Below, piece after piece: positions 45,651 to 55,389 of a stretch of DNA of 64,000 bases; position 1 is the first letter of the stretch; each line of letters starts with the position of its first letter. The stretch comes from Geothrix sp. GTDB taxonomy: Bacteria > Acidobacteriota > Holophagae > Holophagales > Holophagaceae. Location: the NCBI GenBank assembly GCA_019449415.1, contig JAGRPP010000018.1, positions 1 to 64,000 on the forward strand. Direction: 5' to 3'. Below the pieces are notes generated by a model that searched no databases, was not told where the DNA came from, and was given only the letters and a program-made list of their open reading frames with translations. Made by a program: the position numbers and the translations under genes.

Positions 45651-48248
45651 TCAGCCCCCTGCCGGGGAAGCGGAGGGCCCCCGGCGGCGGAACCTTTTGA
45701 ACGCCTCGAACCAGAGGATGCTGGCGAAGCCTGCCGCGCAAGCCAGCAGAAGGTCTTTGCCGTGCGTGGGGGCGAAGTGGAACAAGCGCTGGGCCACGGG
45801 CCAGATCAGCACCAGGACCAGGAAAGCGCTCGTGCCCCCCATCACCCACCAGAGGGCGGGATTGGGGTTTCGCAGGCTGCCGAGAAGGCTGAGCGTCCAG
45901 GATCGGTTGGCCAGGATGATGGCCAGGAAGGATACCACCAGGGCGGCAAAGGTCAGGGCGCGGGCGGCCCCGTCGCCATGGCCCGGACGGGTGAGGAGGT
46001 ACACCGTCAGGCCGGCCGCCAGGGCCGCAGCTCCCTGCAGCACGGCGAGCCCGATGGAGGTGAGGCTGAACAGCCGCTCTTGAGGATCCCTAGGAGGGCG
46101 TTGCATGACATCGGCTTCCGCCTCCTCGGCCTCGAAAACCAGGGAGCAGGAGGGATCGATCACCAGTTCCAGGAATACGATGTGCACCGGCAGCAGGAGC
46201 AGCGGCCAGCCGGGAAAGAACGCCGGCAGCATGGACAGCCCGGCGATGGGGATGTGCACGGCGAGGATGAAGGCCACCGCCTTGCGGATGTTGTCGAAGA
46301 TGCGCCGCCCGAGCTTGACGGCAGCCACGATGGAGGAGAAATCGTCGTCCAGCAGCACCAGGGACGCAGCCTCTCGCGCCACATCGGTGCCGCGGCCCCC
46401 CATGGCGATCCCGATGTGGGCGGCCTTGAGCGCGGGGGCATCGTTCACGCCATCCCCGGTCATAGCCACCACCTCGCGGTTGGCCTTGAGGGCGGTGACC
46501 AGACGAAGTTTTTGCTCCGGCACCACGCGGGCGAACACATCCACCTCCCGGATCCGCTCCGCCAGCGTGTCATCGCTCATCTCATTCAGCTCGGGCCCCG
46601 TGATCACCTTCCCTGGATGGGCGAGCCCCGCCTGCCGGGCGATGCTTTGGGCCGTGGCAGGGTAGTCGCCGGTGATCATCACCACGCGGATGCCCGCGGT
46701 CTGGCACTCCGCCACCGCGGCCCGCACGGTGGGCCGCACGGGATCCTCCAGGCCCAGCAGGCCAATGAAGGCGAGTTCGAGATCGTGGTGGCCTTCCGGC
46801 AGGTCCGCCGCCCCGTAGCGGCCGCGGGCCACGCCCAGAACTCGCAGGCCCCGGGAAGCCAGGTCCGCAACCCAGCCCTCGATCTCAGCCCGCCGCTCCG
46901 CAGGCAGGTGGCAGAGGTCCACCACCGCTTCGGGGGCGCCCTTGGTCGCCACCATGACCTGCTCCCCACCGCAGTGCCAGGCGTGGGTCACGGCCAGGAG
47001 CCCCGGCGTAAGGGGGTATTCCTTCGCCAGGGACCAGTCGGGATGCAGGTGCTCCGTCTCCATGAGCCACTGCTTTCCCGCGGCGTGGAGGGCGCGCTCC
47101 ATGGGGTCGAAGGGGTCCTTCTTGCTGGCCAGGATGGCGTATTCCATCAGCTCGTGGACCTCATCCGGGAGTTCGGGCCCGACCCCGGCCAGGTCCTGGG
47201 CATGCCCTTCCACACTCAGGCGTTTGAGGGTCATCTGGTTCAGGGTCAAGGTTCCGGTCTTGTCCACGCAAAGGACGGTGGCCGCGCCGAGCATCTCGAT
47301 GGCGGGCATGCGCCGGGTCAGCACCCGGCTGCGGGAGATGCGCCAGGCGCCAAGGGCCATGAAGACCGTCAGCACGACGGGGAACTCCTCAGGGAGCATG
47401 GCCATCGCCAGGGCGATGCCCGCCAGCAGGCCCTCCTTCCATACCTGGGCACTGCCACCTCGGGTGAGGCCGTAGAGGATCACCACCAGGGTGCAGGCAC
47501 TCAGTCCGACCAGGGCGAAGGTCCTGACCAGGCGGCCCGTCTCCTTCTGCAGGAAGGTCGCCTCCGGCTCCACCTGCTGCAGGACCTTGCCGATCTTCCC
47601 GAGTTCCGTGTGGGAGCCGGTCCCGAGGACTTCCACCACCCCCTGGCCCGCCGTCACCAGCGTTCCGGAGAAAAGGGACGATGAGTCCTCCCCGCCCGGA
47701 GCGTCCAGGACCTGGGCACCCACGGACGCGGCCTTCCGCACGGGGACGGATTCCCCCGTGAGCAGGGACTCGTCCACCGCCAGATTGATGCCGGCACGCA
47801 GGAGACCGTCCGCGGGAATCCGGTCTCCTTCCACCACCACCAGAATGTCGCCGGGCACCACTTCGCGGCCGGGGATCCGGCGCTGCTGGCCCCCCCGGAT
47901 CACCAGCGCCCGCGGGCTGGAGAGATCGCGGAGGGCTTCCAGGGCGTGCTCCGTCCGCCGCTCCTGGACGATGGTGATGCCCATGACCGCGAAGACGAAA
48001 CCCAGGAGCATCAGGGCATCCTGGGGTTCTCCCATCAGCAGGTAGAGGATGCCCGCCGCTGCCAGCATGAGGAACATGGGCTCGCGCACCACCTCGAAGA
48101 CGATGGCCAGGAGCCCCCGTTTCTCGCGTGACGGCAGCTCGTTGGGCCCGGCGCGCTGCAGGCGGAGCAGCGCTTCCGCCTCGGTGAGGCCGGTGAACCC
48201 GTCGAGATCGAGGTTGGACGGCGGATGGGTGGGAGATGCAGGAGGCAT
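45651..48248 (-). CDS. P-type cation-transporting ATPase (P2-like)
   Basis: An 865-residue cation pump. N-terminal cation-ATPase domain (about 12-60), TGES actuator motif (164-167), membrane motif PEEFP in M4 (286-290), phosphorylated Asp in DKTGTLT (Asp329), the nucleotide-binding KGAPE and the hinge TGDGVNDAPALK. Ten membrane segments are expected. PEEFP differs from the PEGLP of Ca pumps and the PVALP of proton pumps; it occurs in a bacterial group whose ion is often annotated as calcium or magnesium. I leave the ion open. A structured leader precedes it. Confidence 0.9.
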   Translation of the reverse strand: MPPASPTHPPSNLDLDGFTGLTEAEALLRLQRAGPNELPSREKRGLLAIVFEVVREPMFLMLAAAGILYLLMGEPQDALMLLGFVFAVMGITIVQERRTEHALEALRDLSSPRALVIRGGQQRRIPGREVVPGDILVVVEGDRIPADGLLRAGINLAVDESLLTGESVPVRKAASVGAQVLDAPGGEDSSSLFSGTLVTAGQGVVEVLGTGSHTELGKIGKVLQQVEPEATFLQKETGRLVRTFALVGLSACTLVVILYGLTRGGSAQVWKEGLLAGIALAMAMLPEEFPVVLTVFMALGAWRISRSRVLTRRMPAIEMLGAATVLCVDKTGTLTLNQMTLKRLSVEGHAQDLAGVGPELPDEVHELMEYAILASKKDPFDPMERALHAAGKQWLMETEHLHPDWSLAKEYPLTPGLLAVTHAWHCGGEQVMVATKGAPEAVVDLCHLPAERRAEIEGWVADLASRGLRVLGVARGRYGAADLPEGHHDLELAFIGLLGLEDPVRPTVRAAVAECQTAGIRVVMITGDYPATAQSIARQAGLAHPGKVITGPELNEMSDDTLAERIREVDVFARVVPEQKLRLVTALKANREVVAMTGDGVNDAPALKAAHIGIAMGGRGTDVAREAASLVLLDDDFSSIVAAVKLGRRIFDNIRKAVAFILAVHIPIAGLSMLPAFFPGWPLLLLPVHIVFLELVIDPSCSLVFEAEEAEADVMQRPPRDPQERLFSLTSIGLAVLQGAAALAAGLTVYLLTRPGHGDGAARALTFAALVVSFLAIILANRSWTLSLLGSLRNPNPALWWVMGGTSAFLVLVLIWPVAQRLFHFAPTHGKDLLLACAAGFASILWFEAFKRFRRRGPSASPAGG

Positions 48249-48278
48249 GAGCTCGCCCTCGAGGGGCCTGGGCTGCGA

Positions 48279-48333
48279 GGCTCGCCGCGGGTCCTTGCCG
48301 ACCGATGCCGGTCAATGCACCGCGTCGCGAGCC
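48279..48333 (-). promoter_or_regulatory. Nested stem-loop leader or operator upstream of the P-type ATPase
   Basis: Three concentric inverted repeats: 48279-48285 with 48327-48333 (GGCTCGC/GCGAGCC), 48287-48290 with 48320-48323 (GCGG/CCGC) and 48300-48304 with 48309-48313 (GACCG/CGGTC). As RNA this would be one bulged stem about 30 nt before the start codon; as DNA it could be an operator. It does not match the manganese yybP-ykoY aptamer or other riboswitches I know. Confidence 0.5.
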
Positions 48334-48399
48334 GGGGAGCCCGCCAAGCCATCATCAAACAAACGGACGCCGCTTGTCGCCCTTTTGTATGCTGAAGGC

Positions 48400-48987
48400 A
48401 TGATTGGACGCCTGCGCGGAGAACTCATCCAGAAGCTGCCGAACCTGGCCCTCGTGGAATGCGGGGGAGTGGGCTACGCCGCGGCCATCAGCCTGTCCAC
48501 CTACGGCTTGCTGCCGGAGGCGGGTTCCCAGGTGGTGCTGCACACCGAACTCCTGGTGCGCGAGAACGAGATTGGGCTGCTGGGCTTCGCCTCGCCCCAG
48601 GAGCGGGAACTCTACCGGATGCTGGTGAAGGTGGATGGCGTGGGGCCCAAGATGGCCCTGGCGGCCCTGGGTGCGCTGTCCCTCGAGGATCTGGTGCAGG
48701 CGCTGCGGGGCCGGGATGTGAAGACCCTCACCCGCGTTCCCGGCGTCGGCAAGAAGACCGCCGAGAAGATGTGCTTCGAGCTGTCCGAGAAGATGGGCGG
48801 CCTGACGGGCCTGGACGGCCTCGTGGGCACGCCGTCGGGCGATCCATGGGAGGGGAGCCTGCGCTCGGCCCTGACGAATCTCGGGTTCAAGGAGGAGATG
48901 GTGTTGCCGGTGGTCGCGGAGCTCCGCGCCTCCAAGCCCCCGCTGCCCGAGGCCATCCGCCAGGCCCTCAAGGCCCTGCAGCGATGA
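48400..48987 (+). CDS. ruvA: Holliday junction branch migration protein RuvA
   Basis: A 195-residue tetrameric DNA-binding protein. It has the OB-fold opening MIGRLRGELI, helix-hairpin-helix motifs VDGVGPKMALAALG and VPGVGKKTAEKMCFEL, and a C-terminal domain III (SALTNLGFKEEMV) that contacts RuvB. The start at 48400 is the family start; the longer in-frame reading is non-homologous. ruvB and ruvC are not in the window. It ends in an ATGA overlap with the dehydrogenase gene and is divergent from the P-type ATPase. Confidence 0.96.
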   Translation: MIGRLRGELIQKLPNLALVECGGVGYAAAISLSTYGLLPEAGSQVVLHTELLVRENEIGLLGFASPQERELYRMLVKVDGVGPKMALAALGALSLEDLVQALRGRDVKTLTRVPGVGKKTAEKMCFELSEKMGGLTGLDGLVGTPSGDPWEGSLRSALTNLGFKEEMVLPVVAELRASKPPLPEAIRQALKALQR

Positions 48988-49910
48988 GCCCTCGCCTCCT
49001 CGCCACGCCCTCCCTCACCGGCCCGGCCCTGGCCGAACTCCAAGCCTGCTTTCCCGGGCTGCAGCTGGCACCCTTCCGGTCGCCGGAGTGGAACGCAGCC
49101 CTGCCCGAAGCCGAAGCCCTGGTCGTGGTGCTTTCCGAGCCCCTCACCGAGGCCGACCTGGCGGCCGCGCCCAGGCTCAAGGTGGTCGGCACCTACTCCG
49201 TGGGCGTGAACCATCTTCCGGTGGCCGCCTGCCAGGCCCGCGGCATCGCCGTGGCGAACACGCCAGGCGTGCTGACGGACGCCACCGCGGACCTCGCCCT
49301 GGCCCTGCTGCTGGCCTTGACCCGCCGCCTGGCCGAAGGCGAGGCGCTCGTGCGATCAGGGGCCTGGCAGGGCTGGGCCCCCGATCAGCTGCTGGGTACC
49401 GGCCTCGCGGGCAAGGACTGCGGCATCCTCGGTAGCGGCCCCATCGGTCTGGCCTTCGCGCGGCGGGTCCAGGTCCTGGGCATGACCCCCCTCTTCTGGA
49501 GCCGCGATGGCCACAGCGGCCAGGTGGACTACGGCACGGGCCAGGCTCCGCGCCTGCCCCTGGCGGACCTGCTGCCCCGCAGCGTCGTGCTGTCCCTCCA
49601 CTGCCCCCTGACTGAACAGACCCGCGGGCTGCTGGATCGCGCCGCGCTGGAACGGCTGCCCGCCGGCGCCGCGGTCATCAACACGGCGCGCGGGGGAATC
49701 CTCGATGAGAACGCCGCCATCGACCTGCTCGAGTCGGGCCGCCTCGGCGGCGTGGGCCTGGATGTCTACGATGGCGAGCCGCAGGTCCATCCCCGCTGGC
49801 TGACGGCACCCCGGACCGTGCTGCTGCCCCACCTCGGATCCGCCACCGTGGAGACTCGCGAGGCCATGGCGCGCCAGCTTTGCGACGGACTCGCCGCTGC
49901 CCTGGGGTGA
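48984..49910 (+). CDS. D-2-hydroxyacid dehydrogenase (glyoxylate/hydroxypyruvate reductase-like)
   Basis: A 308-residue NAD(P)-dependent dehydrogenase. Rossmann motif GILGSGPIGLAFARR (about 145-159), catalytic Arg in VINTARGGILDE, Glu in YDGEP and the acid-base His in LLPHLGSAT are all present. The early ARLKVVGTYSVGVNH-type segment is typical of glyoxylate reductases (GRHPR type). It overlaps ruvA by ATGA. The physiological 2-keto acid is not certain. Confidence 0.92.
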   Translation: MSPRLLATPSLTGPALAELQACFPGLQLAPFRSPEWNAALPEAEALVVVLSEPLTEADLAAAPRLKVVGTYSVGVNHLPVAACQARGIAVANTPGVLTDATADLALALLLALTRRLAEGEALVRSGAWQGWAPDQLLGTGLAGKDCGILGSGPIGLAFARRVQVLGMTPLFWSRDGHSGQVDYGTGQAPRLPLADLLPRSVVLSLHCPLTEQTRGLLDRAALERLPAGAAVINTARGGILDENAAIDLLESGRLGGVGLDVYDGEPQVHPRWLTAPRTVLLPHLGSATVETREAMARQLCDGLAAALG

Positions 49911-49938
49911 TACCCTGGACTCCCTCACGAGGCATCCC

Positions 49939-51480
49939 ATGGTACGCCCTTGGCTCAAGCTGCTGGACCCCGGCCTGACGGCCCTCAAGACCGCCATCGG
50001 GACCGGTTTCGACGAGCGTATGGCCCTGGCCCGCGCCTTGAACGGACGCGCCCGCCACGAGGAGGCCCGGGAGATCCTCGACCAGCTCCTGGCCGAGGAC
50101 CGCTCCCATGCCGAAGCCTGGTTCGAGCGGCTCCTCTGCCTGAGCGACCACACCAATGAAGAAGAGGGGCTCGAGCTGCTGGGCCAGCTGGAATCCCTGC
50201 GGGACGAACACCCGGGCCACGCGGGCCACCTCCGCAACCTCGGGTACCTGCGCCTGCTGCTCCAGGATCTTGATGGCGCCGAGCTCGCGCTGCAACAGGC
50301 CCTCACCCAGAAAGGCGAGGATCCCAAGTCCCTTGAACTTGCGGGGCTGGTGCAGCTGCACCGCAACCACCCCGCAGAGGCCAAGGGCTGGCTGCTGAAG
50401 GCCCTCAGCCTGAAGCCCCGGGATCCGCGCACCCTCCGCCTCCTGGCCATCGCCATGGAGCAGCTGGGCGATTGGACCGGCGCCGAGGCCCAGCTGGTGG
50501 CGGCCCTCCAGGCCGAGGACGCCTACTACTGGGGCTGGCATGCCCTGGGTGAGCTGCTCCTCAAACGCGGCGACCTCGCCGAAGGCCTCCGCTGCATCCA
50601 GCGGGCCCGCAGCCTGCATGTCTGCGATCCGGCCAGCTACTTCATCCTCGCGGAGATTTTCAGCGAGCAGGGGCACCTGGAGCTGGCCCAGGGCCAGCTC
50701 CACACCCTCATGCTCCTGGCCCCGCCGGCCCCGGTGATGGCCGAGGCCCAGGCGCTGCTCGGCGAGCTGAAGCGCGACATGGGCGACCGCGATGGCGCGC
50801 TGTCCTATTTCTCCCTTGCCACCGAGACCGATCCCGACGCCTCGAACCCCTGGGCCGCCCTGGGCGACATGGCCCGTGAGGATGCGCGCTGGGAGGATGC
50901 CCTCCGCTGCTATCGCGAAGCCCTCATGCGCGAGCCCGACGCAGCGGACCTCCAGGTCCAGCTCGGCTACGCCCTCCTGGAGACGCGGCAGAGCCCGGCC
51001 GCCGAGCAGGCCTTCCTCCAGGCCCTCGAGCTCGATCCCAGTGAATACAGCGCCTACCTCGGCCTCTCCGAGGTCTACCGCTTCGCCAACCGCCGCGAGG
51101 ACCAGGTGAAGATGGTGGAGCAGGCCATGGCCCTGGCCCCCGAGGATTCCGATGTCTGGAACGCCCGGGGCGTGGCCCTGGAAGTCACGGATCGCTGGAA
51201 GGAAGCCACTGAGGCCTACGAGAAGGCCCTCACCCTGGAGCCCCAGCACCGCAAGGCCGCCAACAACCTGGGCTTCGTCCTCGAGAAGCGCATGGACAAC
51301 GGCGAACCGGAGCTGCGCAGCCGGGCCATCGAAGCCTGGAAGCAGCGCCTGCTCATTTGCAGTGACGAAGGCCAGAGCCTGAAGATGGCCACCGAGCACC
51401 TTGCCAGCCTCGGCGTCGGGGAAGAGACGCTGCGGGAATGGCTGAGGCCGGAATTCCTCGCGGCCGGCATGGAAGGCTGA
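49939..51480 (+). CDS. Tetratricopeptide-repeat protein
   Basis: A 513-residue soluble protein made almost wholly of TPR helix pairs, about twelve repeats, with the typical W-x2-L-G-x2-L/Y-x8-A-x3-F-x2-A-x4-P spacing (for example NPWAALGDMAREDARWEDAL and AEQAFLQALELDP). No signal peptide, membrane segment or catalytic domain is visible. TPR solenoids are protein-interaction scaffolds; the partner is unknown. The gene follows the dehydrogenase by 28 bp, with a TACCCT -10-like site between. Confidence 0.87.
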   Translation: MVRPWLKLLDPGLTALKTAIGTGFDERMALARALNGRARHEEAREILDQLLAEDRSHAEAWFERLLCLSDHTNEEEGLELLGQLESLRDEHPGHAGHLRNLGYLRLLLQDLDGAELALQQALTQKGEDPKSLELAGLVQLHRNHPAEAKGWLLKALSLKPRDPRTLRLLAIAMEQLGDWTGAEAQLVAALQAEDAYYWGWHALGELLLKRGDLAEGLRCIQRARSLHVCDPASYFILAEIFSEQGHLELAQGQLHTLMLLAPPAPVMAEAQALLGELKRDMGDRDGALSYFSLATETDPDASNPWAALGDMAREDARWEDALRCYREALMREPDAADLQVQLGYALLETRQSPAAEQAFLQALELDPSEYSAYLGLSEVYRFANRREDQVKMVEQAMALAPEDSDVWNARGVALEVTDRWKEATEAYEKALTLEPQHRKAANNLGFVLEKRMDNGEPELRSRAIEAWKQRLLICSDEGQSLKMATEHLASLGVGEETLREWLRPEFLAAGMEG

Positions 51481-51802
51481 TTCGGTTTCGTCACGCCGCT
51501 GTCACGCGAGCTTTTCCAGATAGTTACGAAGGCGTCTCAAGGGCCTGTGGAAAAGCCTGTGGATTGGGGCCTTCCGGAGGGTCTAAATCCAGTCGAAAGA
51601 CGGATTTCCCTAGCCCGGAAAGCGAAAATGCAATCTATTCATCTCGTTTATAATCAATACTTATATTGACGACATTAGCAGAATCTGCCGAGCGAACTGG
51701 GGCCGGGGTTTTCCACATTTTCGCTTTCTTTCGCATTGACAGCCAAGAAGCCCTTGAGCGGCGTGGAAAGAGGGGCGAAAGCGCCCCAGCACAAGCGTTT
51801 TG
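51481..51802. other. 322-bp AT-rich intergenic region with DnaA-box-like sites and a 13-bp inverted repeat
   Basis: No gene is visible. TGTGGAAAA (51546-51554), TGTGGATTG (51558-51566) and TTTTCCACA (51709-51717) resemble DnaA boxes with one or two mismatches. GAAAGCGAAAATG (51618-51630) is exactly repeated inverted at 51716-51728, bracketing an AT-rich core (about 51630-51675). A replication or segregation site, or a divergent-regulator site, is possible; neighbouring genes are TPR and smc, not dnaA/dnaN. Confidence 0.55.
51772..51787 (-). terminator. Probable terminator of smc
   Basis: Read on the minus strand, GGGGCG-CTTT-CGCCCC is a perfect 6-bp hairpin 15 nt after the smc stop, followed by TCTTT. 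The T-tract is short, so termination efficiency is uncertain. Confidence 0.6.
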
Positions 51803-54800
51803 TCACACCAGCGCCTCAGCCTCCCGCAGCTGCACACTCACCAGCCGGGAGCAGCCGGCTTCTTCCATGGTGACGCCATAGAGGGTATCTGCCGCGACCA
51901 TGGTGGGCTTCTGGTGCGTGATGACGATGAACTGCGTATCGGCCTTCATCTTCTGCACCATGGCGGCGAAGCGGCCCACATTGGCTTCGTCCAGGGGCGC
52001 ATCCACTTCGTCCAGCACGCAGAAGGGGCTGGGTTTGAAGTGGAAGATGGCGAAGAGCAGCGAGATGGCCGTGAGGGCCTTCTCACCGCCGCTCAGCAGC
52101 GTGAGCGCCTTGGCGGTCTTGCCGGGGGGTTGGGCCGTGATCTCGATGCCGCACTCCAGCAGGTTCTTCGGATCCTCCAGGCTGAGGTGGGCATTGCCGC
52201 CGCCGAAGGCCTCCCGGAACACTTCCTGGAAGCGGCTGTTCACGAAGTCGAAGGCCTCGCGGAACCGGTCCTCGCTGGTGGCATTGATCTCCTGGATGGT
52301 GGACTCCAGGTTCCCGATGGCGGCGGTGACATCCGCCCGCTGTTCATTCATGAAGGTCAGGCGGGTCTCCGCCTCTTCCAGCTCCTGGATGGCCAGGGGG
52401 TTCACGCCGCCCAGGTCCATGCGTCGGCCGTGCAGCTCATTCAGGCGGGTCTGGTGCACCAGCTCGCCCTCGTCCCAGGCTTCGCGCTCGGCCTCGCTGA
52501 TGCCGGCGAGGAAGGCGGGGATCTCCAGCCCAAGGGCCAGCTCCACTTCCTTGGCCAGCGCCTCCTGGCTGCCCTGCACCTGGGCGCCATGGATCAGTAC
52601 TTCCTGGTGCTGGGCCCGGGCATTCTCCAGGGCCTCCTGGAACTCGCGGGCGCCCCGCTCCTGCACGCGCAGGGCCTCCTGATCCAGTTCCAGCTTCGGC
52701 TGGGCCTCCTGTGCCTGGGCCTGCACGGTTTCCCGCTCCCGCAGCAGCTCCTGGGATTCGGATTCCAGCTCCGCCAGGCGCTTCACGCAAGCCTCCACCC
52801 GCGAGGACTGGTCGGCGGATTCTGCTTCCAGGCGCTGGCGCTCGGCCTCCAGGTCGAACCGGCCCCGCTGGGCCAGCTGGAGGTGGCGCTCGTGGCCGTC
52901 GCGTTCCGCCCAGGCCGCGTCGCGGCTCCGGGCCACTTCCAGGCGCTCGTCGCGGCGCCCATCCAGCCGCTGCCGGGCCTCGCGGACGAGGCTCTCGGCC
53001 TGATGGATGGCCTCGTCCAGGGCCGCGTCGCCCACCTCCTCCGGGTGCTCCTCCAGGTCGCGCAGCAGACCCTGCAGCCGCTTGATCTCGGCTTCGATCT
53101 GCTCCCACAGGGCGTCGGCCCGCTCGCTGGCGGCGTTGATCTCGGAGAGCTGGGCCTGGAGCCCCGTCCTCTGGGCTTTCAACGAGTCCACGCGGCGGCG
53201 CAGGACCCGCAGATCCTCGTCGATCTCCACGGACCGTTCCCGGGCCGCCCGGGTCTCGTCGCCTCCGCTGGCACGCCGGGCCTCCAGGTCCTCCAGACGG
53301 TCCAGCAGGGCCTCGCGGGTGGCCTTGGCCTCCTCCTGCTCCACGCGCAGCTTGAGCGGCGAGGCGGCGGGGGCGGACACGCCCAACTGGACGGGGCCGA
53401 AGGGCAGGCGGATGGCCCCCGGCGACACGAAGGCCAGGTCCGGGTGGGCCAGGGCCAGGGCCGGCAGGGCCTCATCGGAACAGCGGAAGGCGCGGTCCAG
53501 CAGCCGACCGAGGGGCCGCTCCGAGCCAGTCCAGTGGAGATGGGCGCTCAGGGGTTCGCAGCCTTCGGGCGGCGCAGGAACCGCCTGCGCCCCGTCGAGG
53601 GCCAGCAGGAGATGGCCCGGGGCCTCGGCGGCCCGCTGCACCAGGGAGGCCTCCACCGCGAGGGTCTGGAGCCAGCTCCCCAGGAGGCGCTCCAGATCCG
53701 GCCGGACGGCCTCGTCTACTGTGAGCAGCTCCACCAGGGCCCGCGGTCGGGCCCCCTGTTCGCGGAGCCAGGTGAGGCCCTTCTGCATGGCCTCGTCACC
53801 GAAGCTCTTGGCCAATAGGTCCGAAAGTTGGCGCAGGCGCCGTTCCGCCGCATCCAGTTCGGCCTCGGCCCGGTGGTGATCCTGGGCCATGGCCCGCTGG
53901 ACTTCCTCCAGCTGGTCCGCCCGGCGACGCTGGTCTAGCGCGGCTTCCTCGGCCTGTTCCAGCTGGGCGAGCAGGCCCTCCAGCGTCCGCTCCACCTGAC
54001 CGGCTTCGGTCTGGAGCGTCTCCAGGCGCGGAGCGCGCACCGACTCTTCATGGTTCAGCCCATCCAGCCGACCTTCAAGCTGGGCGATCTGGCTCTGGAA
54101 TCCGAGGCGCTGTTTCTGGCGGGCCAGGGCCTCCTTCTGGGATTCGGCCTTGCGCTCGCGCAGGGCCTGGAGTTCAGCTTCCTCGTGGCGCAGGGAGCCC
54201 TGGGCCAGGGCCAGGAGCTCCTCGGCCTTGGCCAGGTCGGCCTCCCGCTGGCCGAGGCGATCCGCGGCCTCCTTCAGCTGGGCTTCGAGGGCCGTGAAGG
54301 AATCTCCGGATTCCGCCAGCCGCGCCGCCAGGACCTGGATGTGCTCGCCCAGACGGCTCCGGTGCCCCTGGGCCTCGCTCCGGCGATCCTCCTGGAAGCT
54401 GCGCTCCTGGTCCGCCAGTTGCAGGCGCTGATCCAGTCCGAGGATGGCGCTGGTGCGCTTGGCTTGGGCCTGCTGCTGCTCGTCCACGGAGAGGCGCAGG
54501 GCCTCCACTTCCGAGGCCTTCTCCGAAACCTGGGCCGTGAGTTCCGCCACCCGGCGCTCGGTCTGATCCAGCTGGTCGAGGAGGCGCCGTTTGGCCGCCT
54601 CCAGCTCCACCACCTTGCCAGCCAGCAGGATGCGCTGGGTAACCTTGATCTCCTCGTCCAGCTCCTTGGCCTTCCGAGCCCGGGCCGCCTGGCGGCGCAG
54701 CGAGTCCATCTGCTTGTTCAGTTCGTAGAGGATGTCATCGAGGCGCTGCAGGTTCGCCTTGGTCTCATCCAGGCGCTTCTCGGCGTCGGCGCGGCGCAGC

Positions 54801-55312
54801 TTGTACCGCGTGATGCCGGCGGCCTCCTCCAGCAGCAGGCGCCGGTCCTTGGGCTTGCTGCTGAGGATGAGGTCGATCTGCCCCTGCTGGATGAAGCTGT
54901 AGGCCCGGGTGCCCATGCCCGTGTCCAGCAGCAGGTCCTGGACATCCTTCAGCCGGGCCTCCCGGCCGTTGATGCGGTACTCGCTGCCGGTGTCGCGGTA
55001 GAGCCGGCGGGAGATGGTCACCTCCCGGGTCGAGCCCGGCAGGGCCGGATCGGGCATCTCCAGGACCAGCTTCACCTCGGCCAGGCCCGTGGCCCGCCGC
55101 TGGGCCGTGCCCGCGAAGATGACATCGGCCATCTCCGCCCCGCGCAGCATGGAGGCCCGCTGCTCGCCCAACACCCAGGCCAGGCTGTCGGAGATGTTCG
55201 ACTTGCCGCACCCGTTCGGGCCCACGACCGCAGTCATGCCGCCGGGGAAACTGAGCTTCTGGGCATCAGCGAAGGACTTGAATCCGTGGAGTTCGAGAGA
55301 GATCAGGCGCAC
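51803..55312 (-). CDS. smc: Chromosome segregation protein SMC
   Basis: An 1169-residue condensin ATPase. N-terminal Walker A GPNGCGKSN (31-39) with FADAQ opening, two long coiled-coil arms (about 170-500 and 660-1000), a hinge (about 500-650), and the C-terminal head with signature LSGGEKALTAISLLF and Walker B VLDEVDAPLDEAN. I start at GTG 55312, where the family begins (RLISLELHGFKSF); the longer reading adds about 46 non-homologous residues. It organises chromosome arms together with ScpA/B, which are not in the window. It is divergent from the pilus operon. Confidence 0.95.
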   Translation of the reverse strand: MRLISLELHGFKSFADAQKLSFPGGMTAVVGPNGCGKSNISDSLAWVLGEQRASMLRGAEMADVIFAGTAQRRATGLAEVKLVLEMPDPALPGSTREVTISRRLYRDTGSEYRINGREARLKDVQDLLLDTGMGTRAYSFIQQGQIDLILSSKPKDRRLLLEEAAGITRYKLRRADAEKRLDETKANLQRLDDILYELNKQMDSLRRQAARARKAKELDEEIKVTQRILLAGKVVELEAAKRRLLDQLDQTERRVAELTAQVSEKASEVEALRLSVDEQQQAQAKRTSAILGLDQRLQLADQERSFQEDRRSEAQGHRSRLGEHIQVLAARLAESGDSFTALEAQLKEAADRLGQREADLAKAEELLALAQGSLRHEEAELQALRERKAESQKEALARQKQRLGFQSQIAQLEGRLDGLNHEESVRAPRLETLQTEAGQVERTLEGLLAQLEQAEEAALDQRRRADQLEEVQRAMAQDHHRAEAELDAAERRLRQLSDLLAKSFGDEAMQKGLTWLREQGARPRALVELLTVDEAVRPDLERLLGSWLQTLAVEASLVQRAAEAPGHLLLALDGAQAVPAPPEGCEPLSAHLHWTGSERPLGRLLDRAFRCSDEALPALALAHPDLAFVSPGAIRLPFGPVQLGVSAPAASPLKLRVEQEEAKATREALLDRLEDLEARRASGGDETRAARERSVEIDEDLRVLRRRVDSLKAQRTGLQAQLSEINAASERADALWEQIEAEIKRLQGLLRDLEEHPEEVGDAALDEAIHQAESLVREARQRLDGRRDERLEVARSRDAAWAERDGHERHLQLAQRGRFDLEAERQRLEAESADQSSRVEACVKRLAELESESQELLRERETVQAQAQEAQPKLELDQEALRVQERGAREFQEALENARAQHQEVLIHGAQVQGSQEALAKEVELALGLEIPAFLAGISEAEREAWDEGELVHQTRLNELHGRRMDLGGVNPLAIQELEEAETRLTFMNEQRADVTAAIGNLESTIQEINATSEDRFREAFDFVNSRFQEVFREAFGGGNAHLSLEDPKNLLECGIEITAQPPGKTAKALTLLSGGEKALTAISLLFAIFHFKPSPFCVLDEVDAPLDEANVGRFAAMVQKMKADTQFIVITHQKPTMVAADTLYGVTMEEAGCSRLVSVQLREAEALV

Positions 55313-55389
55313 GCGGTCAGCGCTCCGGGGGTGACAGTGGGGAACATCTCCCTCCATCATTCCATACCATTCGTGTTTGTCTGGCCCCC

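Noticed and set aside
48249..48399. Manganese (yybP-ykoY) riboswitch upstream of the P-type ATPase
   Set aside because: The region is structured but lacks the conserved GGGGAGUAGC-type segment and paired loops of that class.
51800..53818. 672-codon open frame antisense to smc
   Set aside because: Reverse-frame shadow of the SMC coiled coil; no start signal or family resemblance.
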